Shown here: positions 13,147-16,981 of the stretch, piece by piece | Layout: the number at the start of each line of letters is the position of its first letter | How positions within the stretch are numbered: position 1 is the stretch's first letter | DNA from: DSBN01 sp041686355 | GTDB lineage: Bacteria > Spirochaetota > Spirochaetia > DSM-16054 > Sediminispirochaetaceae | DNA length: 16,981 nucleotides | Direction: 5' to 3' | Assembly (NCBI GenBank): GCA_041686355.1 | Contig: JAWLDZ010000049.1 | Coordinates: forward strand, 1 to 16,981 | Program-made: the position numbers and the translations under genes | Notes under the pieces: model-generated | Told to the model about the DNA's origin: nothing | The model's input: the letters and a program-made list of their open reading frames with translations, nothing else | Databases searched by the model: none

Positions 13147-14526
13147 CTATTCGTCTATATAGCCTGCTCGAATAAGGATGTCCCTAATCGGATCAACCGC
13201 ATCTTCCATGGCCTCTTCCGGAGTTTTTTCACCGGTGAGTGCCTGGTTGATGTTTATTCCGATGGTACTGTTTATTTCTCCCCACTCAGGGATAATCGGG
13301 CGCCAGTCGGGATTTGCATATTTGAGCTGCTCGGCGAGAACCTCAAACTCAGGATATTCTTCCTGGAGCGCAGGATCATTTACCGAAGACATGCGGAAAG
13401 GAGCACCGCCGTTGTCAATGATCTTTCTCTCTGTCTCTTTCATTGTCAGATACTGCATGAAGAGGAAGGAGGCTTCCGGATTAGTGGCATTCTTGGGAAT
13501 AGCCAAGCCGAATCCACCAGTTTCTGAACCGGCAGTCTTGGCGGTAGGATGCAGTGCATAGCCGACCTTGCCGACAACCTTAGACTTGGAGGGATCATTT
13601 ACCGCACCGGTAAAGACACTGGCATCCAGGTACATAGCCGCATCACCCTGCAAGAAGGCCTGCCACTCTTCATCCTGGGTATAACCGGTCATTCCCGGAG
13701 GTCCATATTCAACCATCTTTTTCATAAACTCAATTGTTTTGATCGATTCAGGCTCGGTAAACGCGGGTTCCCAGGTTCCTTTCTCCAGAATACGGGCTCC
13801 ATAAGGGGATGCGTGCAGCAGATATCCGTGAGTAGCATGGTGACCGGAGGCTCCGCGCATGGTCAGTCCGCCTACTCCATCGATATTTTCATGTACAAAC
13901 TTGGATACCTCGATCAGATCATCGTAGGTTTCAGGAACTTCGATATCATACTCATCAAAAAGGTCCTGTCGATACACCAGAAAGCTGGTTTCAGAGCCAA
14001 AGGGCAGTCCATACAGCTTGGCCCCGGGGCCGTCCATGTAGATGTTTTCTCCACCGGCAATACCGGTTACTTCAACATACCCCGGAACGAGGTCGTCGAA
14101 ATCGTACTCGGGAACTGCTAAATTTGGCTTATCAAAGAACGGCTGCAGAGGTTCAATCATGTCACCCATGGCGTACTCGGCTTTCCACATTACCACCATC
14201 GAAACCATATCGTAGTCTCCGGAAGCCTTGCTCATCTCGAGCACCTGCTTGTCGTGCATTTTGATGTACTGCAGCAGGTCTATCTCGACATCGATACCGG
14301 TAAGCTCTTCAAATTCCTCGATCACCCCCGATTTCATAGTCGCATTGTAATGACCGTGATTCGGCCAGCAGGCAACTATTGTTTGTCCCTCAAACTGTCG
14401 CCAATCAAAACCGTCCGTACTCTCGGCGGCTGCCGGGGCCTGTTCAGCCTCCTGCTGTCCGCCTGCGAATACTGCTGCGCTCACCAATATGGCGATCATC
14501 ACAGCAATCAGACCTATTTTCTTCAT
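13147..14526 (-). CDS. Extracellular solute-binding protein, family 1 (carbohydrate ABC importer)
   Basis: The 459-residue precursor has a clear signal peptide (about 1-21; basic MKK, hydrophobic core, AVFA cleavage site before GGQQEAEQ). No lipobox cysteine is seen, so it is probably soluble in the periplasm. An Ala/Glu-rich linker follows, then a family 1 fold with VACWPNHGHYNATM, the ligand-lobe region and a C-terminal TGEKTPEEAMEDAVDPI motif of sugar-binding proteins. The GGQQE start is frequent in spirochaete binding proteins. It delivers substrate to the two downstream permeases. An AGGAGGG ribosome site precedes the start, only 33 bases after the GntR gene. The ligand cannot be named from sequence; the neighbouring lactonase and dehydrogenases point to a sugar acid or lactone. 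Confidence 0.92.
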   Translation of the reverse strand: MKKIGLIAVMIAILVSAAVFAGGQQEAEQAPAAAESTDGFDWRQFEGQTIVACWPNHGHYNATMKSGVIEEFEELTGIDVEIDLLQYIKMHDKQVLEMSKASGDYDMVSMVVMWKAEYAMGDMIEPLQPFFDKPNLAVPEYDFDDLVPGYVEVTGIAGGENIYMDGPGAKLYGLPFGSETSFLVYRQDLFDEYDIEVPETYDDLIEVSKFVHENIDGVGGLTMRGASGHHATHGYLLHASPYGARILEKGTWEPAFTEPESIKTIEFMKKMVEYGPPGMTGYTQDEEWQAFLQGDAAMYLDASVFTGAVNDPSKSKVVGKVGYALHPTAKTAGSETGGFGLAIPKNATNPEASFLFMQYLTMKETERKIIDNGGAPFRMSSVNDPALQEEYPEFEVLAEQLKYANPDWRPIIPEWGEINSTIGININQALTGEKTPEEAMEDAVDPIRDILIRAGYIDE

Positions 14527-14547
14527 ACTTTCCCTCCTGTATTTTCA

Positions 14548-14561
14548 GAGCCCTCCGGCTC
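14548..14561 (-). repeat. Small hairpin at the end of the GntR gene
   Basis: GAGCC-CTCC-GGCTC forms a 5-bp stem with a four-base loop that overlaps the GntR stop codon, just before the binding-protein ribosome site. No T-run follows. It could modestly affect read-through or mRNA processing. Confidence 0.25.
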
Positions 14562-15315
14562 AGGAATCCTGAAACGAATTGTTTTCTAAATCTAAATGGG
14601 ATCGGAAAAACTTTGCCCGATCGTAATGTTTCGCGATTACCGAAACCAACTGCTCACTATCACGGGCCCGTAGAGCCACCACAATCTCCTCATGCTCTTC
14701 AATCGCATCATGCAGGCGCAGCATCAGTTTCTCCCGCCCGACCTTCTCTTCAAGGTCCTTGAACAGGGTAATTGCCTGGGAGGAAAGCAGGGTAAGCAGG
14801 GAGCGGAGAACCGCATTCTGCACCATATCGGCAATCTTAAGGTGAAATACCATATCTTCATCGAAACTCACCTGTCCGTCTTCAATCTTGGCGGCAATAC
14901 TCCGGCTCACCTCCTCGAGCTCCTCGATCTGCTCATCGGTGACCGATTTTACCGCACTTTCGGCTGCATACTTTTCAAGGACGAATTTTACGTCCATCAG
15001 GGACTCGAGGTTCTGATCGTTAAGCTTCAAGATGTTGGTGGCCAGACTTTCCAACGCATCGATACCGATTGCAGCTACGTAGCTGCCGCTTTGGGGGACC
15101 GTGCGCAGGATTCCATAAGTTTCTAGACGCCGGAGTGCCCGGGTCACATGCCCCCGGCCTATTCCAACCCGCTCTTCTATCCGTTTTTCTGAAGGAAGCC
15201 GATCTCCGGGCTTCAGCACTCCCTCATGAATCATATCCCGTATCTGCTGGATAATTTTATCGGCAGGATCTTCCATATCTATGGGCTGAAAAAAATCTAT
15301 AGCTCTTTTGGACAT
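14560..15315 (-). CDS. GntR-family regulator, FadR/FCD subfamily
   Basis: The 251-residue protein has a winged helix-turn-helix (about 17-82; KPGDRLPSEKRIEERVGIGRGHVTRALRRLE) and a C-terminal FCD domain (about 100-235). Probable metal or ligand residues in the FCD domain are Asp154, His158 (DMVFHLK), His208 (EEHEEI) and His230 (AKHYDRA). FCD regulators usually sense organic acids or sugar acids and repress the adjacent operon, which fits the following transporter and dehydrogenase genes. It is the first gene of the operon, so it probably controls itself; a perfect palindrome lies between its promoter and start. A GAGG site sits eight bases from the ATG. Confidence 0.92.
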   Translation of the reverse strand: MSKRAIDFFQPIDMEDPADKIIQQIRDMIHEGVLKPGDRLPSEKRIEERVGIGRGHVTRALRRLETYGILRTVPQSGSYVAAIGIDALESLATNILKLNDQNLESLMDVKFVLEKYAAESAVKSVTDEQIEELEEVSRSIAAKIEDGQVSFDEDMVFHLKIADMVQNAVLRSLLTLLSSQAITLFKDLEEKVGREKLMLRLHDAIEEHEEIVVALRARDSEQLVSVIAKHYDRAKFFRSHLDLENNSFQDS

Positions 15316-15353
15316 CTGCGTTGCCTCTTTACCAGAATTATTAGTAAGTAATA

Positions 15354-15370
15354 TTGTTAGTCACTAACAA
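15354..15370. promoter_or_regulatory. Candidate operator for the GntR/FCD regulator
   Basis: TTGTTAGT-C-ACTAACAA is a perfect 17-bp palindrome. It lies about 20 bases downstream of the -10 box and 38 bases upstream of the start codon, a roadblock position. The TNGT...ACNA style recalls FadR-subfamily sites, although the central gap is one base rather than three. Binding is inferred. Confidence 0.6.
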
Positions 15371-15390
15371 CTACCTACTACCTGGCAGTT

Positions 15391-15418
15391 ATTGTACCAC
15401 AGTTTTTGTAGGTGTCAA
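15391..15418 (-). promoter_or_regulatory. Sigma70 promoter of the sugar-acid operon
   Basis: On the minus strand a perfect TTGACA (15413-15418) and TACAAT (15391-15396) are spaced by 16 bases. A run of eight A followed by T bases directly upstream of the -35 resembles an UP element. Its product would carry all seven genes to 8210. Confidence 0.8.
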
Positions 15419-15470
15419 AATTTTTTTTGCTCCAATTTTGGTTCTAATTCGAGATTGATGGTCTTGCTTT

Positions 15471-15501
15471 AGCGGAACACCTTATTTTTCAGTATTCCGC
15501 T
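15471..15501 (-). terminator. Stem-loop at the end of the membrane-protein gene
   Basis: AGCGGAACAC (15471-15480) and GTATTCCGCT (15492-15501) form a 10-bp stem in minus-strand RNA with one G-U pair and an 11-base loop that contains the stop codon. No T-run follows, so it may be a 3' processing or stability stem rather than a true terminator. Confidence 0.35.
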
Positions 15502-16963
15502 TGGCTGGAGGTCCCGGAGATACGGTATCTACTTTTTCGATGCGCTTGATACCCTTGCCGTCAACCACCAGGCGCACCCGCTCAATAAAATTAGTGTCAT
15601 CGCTCTGGTATACCACTACCAGAGTTAGGTGGTAGATACGTTTTACGGGAATAATCTTTTTTACATGCCCCTCGGAGACCAGAGGAACCTCGCGACTCTG
15701 CACAGTAAGGTAGCGCAGCAGTCTTCGCACACTTATAATATTGATATCCGCTACTCCCTTAATCCTGGAGTGTAGCCTTCTGATTGTCCTTTCGTATAAA
15801 CGGATATGTTTCTCGTACACAAGCACGGTCTCGGAAGCGGTGCTTGCCAAAAAGCGTTCAAAGGAGCCTCGGCTCCTCATTTCGCGGATTTTCGCCGGCA
15901 GCTTATTAAAATCGCTAAAAGCTACCCGTTCTTTGACATACGCCATTTTTCGTTTGTGCCGCGGGTCATACAGCTTTACCCCCCGATCATAAAAATAGGC
16001 GGCGATCGACTTGCTAAACAGGTCTCTGAACACATCCTTCAACCTGTCCTTGAGCATGTAACTTGCTACCAATAGAATAAACAGGGAGGTGCTTAAATTA
16101 CCAAAGGTCGTTTGTCCTAAAAAAGCTATAGATGTAGCAAAGATCATAGCAATTCCGGCCGCGACCGCGTAGAGGAAATGCTCGACCCGTTTCCCTTGAT
16201 ATCTCCTGCGGACATTAAAAAAGAGAACCTCGCTGGCATATCTCTTAAGAATCTTTGCTCGATATACATATTCCTCGTAGTCCCGCGGAGACTCGCCGGT
16301 TCCGCTGACGGAAGTATACCCGCAGGCTTTCCGGTACTCCATCTCCTGGTAAATTGATTCCTCCAGCAGATGTACAGTCTCTTCTCCTGAGTGTACGCCA
16401 GTATGCACCAAATCTAATAGCCAGAGTAAGTACTTCTCCAATTCAAGAGAGATATATTCATCGATCAGCAGGGTATGATAGTGGATATCTTCCGAAAACT
16501 GCGCAGAGGCTTTTGTAAGTTCATGAAACTGTCGGGCCAGTCCAGCCATATCAGACATCATCGCTTCAATCTCAGCACCCCGGTTTTCAGGCTCTTCCCG
16601 CCGTAGTCGCTTACGAATCCGATTGTAAGAGTCCCGCAAAACCGATTTATATACACTTCCGCAGAGTTTCGTCTCATAGACATACTCCTGCATATTCGGC
16701 TCCCGGCCCTGTTGCAGCGCCTCTCCAAGCATGGCGGAACTCTTTACAAAGGGCGAGTTTTCCTCGGAACGCAGCTCTTCGAGGGTGAATACCGGCGTAT
16801 TAAACCGCAGATACAGCTTCTGATCCTCGTAAAAGTGATCCTTCGGGTAAGTCGTGGAGTTGATGTTAAAGGAGTACGGGAAAAACAGATAAAACTTGAT
16901 ATTAAAATAGTTTCTTCGTTTCTTAACCTGCCGGTGTATGAAATAACGAAACTTTAATTCCAC
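15482..16963 (-). CDS. Uncharacterised two-span membrane protein, 5' end uncertain
   Basis: I do not recognise a family. From the GTG at 16963 the frame gives 493 residues, but it remains open through the last bases of the window with no upstream stop, so the true start may lie outside. A largely polar, charged N-terminal part (about 60-255, with helical stretches) is followed by two closely spaced hydrophobic segments (about 263-283 and 288-304). A basic region follows (305-380), then a C-terminal part with beta-rich stretches (SVRRLLRYLTVQ; YHLTLVVVYQ). The short hairpin of two spans suggests anchoring in the inner membrane with both large domains on the same side, likely the cytoplasm. The C-terminal tail is charged. 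It is separate from the sugar-acid operon, having its own 3' stem-loop and a strong promoter after it. Confidence 0.75.
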   Translation of the reverse strand: MELKFRYFIHRQVKKRRNYFNIKFYLFFPYSFNINSTTYPKDHFYEDQKLYLRFNTPVFTLEELRSEENSPFVKSSAMLGEALQQGREPNMQEYVYETKLCGSVYKSVLRDSYNRIRKRLRREEPENRGAEIEAMMSDMAGLARQFHELTKASAQFSEDIHYHTLLIDEYISLELEKYLLWLLDLVHTGVHSGEETVHLLEESIYQEMEYRKACGYTSVSGTGESPRDYEEYVYRAKILKRYASEVLFFNVRRRYQGKRVEHFLYAVAAGIAMIFATSIAFLGQTTFGNLSTSLFILLVASYMLKDRLKDVFRDLFSKSIAAYFYDRGVKLYDPRHKRKMAYVKERVAFSDFNKLPAKIREMRSRGSFERFLASTASETVLVYEKHIRLYERTIRRLHSRIKGVADINIISVRRLLRYLTVQSREVPLVSEGHVKKIIPVKRIYHLTLVVVYQSDDTNFIERVRLVVDGKGIKRIEKVDTVSPGPPAKRNTEK

Positions 16964-16981
16964 CGAATAACGTCCATGACG

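Noticed and set aside
13549..14121. 190-residue plus-strand frame over the binding-protein gene
   Set aside because: Antisense to a well-supported coding sequence; no motif or ribosome site.
13147..14526. Lipoprotein lipobox in the binding protein
   Set aside because: No cysteine is present near the cleavage site AVFA-GGQQ, so a lipoprotein call is not supported.
15371..15382. CTACCTACTACC as a short tandem repeat or regulatory array
   Set aside because: Only two imperfect units next to the operator palindrome; too short to support a separate feature.

Overview
The window is a compact bacterial chromosomal segment with 16 protein-coding genes, short intergenic gaps and no rRNA, tRNA, CRISPR array or insertion sequence that I could see. 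The solute-binding protein starts with a signal peptide ending in FAGGQQE, a style common in free-living spirochaetes (Spirochaeta-like genomes), and the gene mix fits an anaerobic or facultative heterotroph. That placement is an inference from one protein and general gene style.

Left block (about 1-8190): acyl-CoA and ketosynthase metabolism around a divergent promoter region (1872-2125). Leftward from it run a FabH-like (KAS III family) ketosynthase and a FabG-type SDR reductase. Rightward run a second FabH-like protein, an acetyl-CoA hydrolase/CoA-transferase family enzyme and an acetyl-CoA acetyltransferase (thiolase). After a nested inverted repeat come a regulator made of two TetR-type halves in one chain, an alpha/beta hydrolase, and a small membrane-anchored OB-fold-like protein. 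A thiolase, a reductase and a CoA-transferase suggest interconversion of acetyl-CoA, acetoacetyl-CoA, hydroxybutyryl-CoA and free acids. The role of the two FabH-like enzymes, both with an altered Cys-His-Asn triad, is open.

Right block (8210-15315, all minus strand): one apparent seven-gene operon in transcription order: GntR/FCD regulator, sugar-type solute-binding protein, two ABC permeases, UlaG-type metallo-lactonase, 3-hydroxyacyl-CoA-dehydrogenase-like enzyme, zinc-dependent medium-chain dehydrogenase. No ABC ATPase and no kinase or PTS gene is present. The set reads as import of a free sugar acid or lactone, ring opening by the lactonase, and oxidation by one or two dehydrogenases. 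A consensus-like promoter lies upstream of the regulator, with a perfect 17-bp palindrome just downstream of it that is a likely autoregulatory operator.

Right edge (15482-16963 or beyond): an uncharacterised protein with two central membrane segments; its reading frame is open to the window edge.

The most unusual items are the tandem TetR protein, the FabH-like pair with substituted triads, a 14-bp element repeated at both divergent promoters and again near the left edge, and a UlaG homologue in an ABC-import operon that lacks any phosphorylating step.
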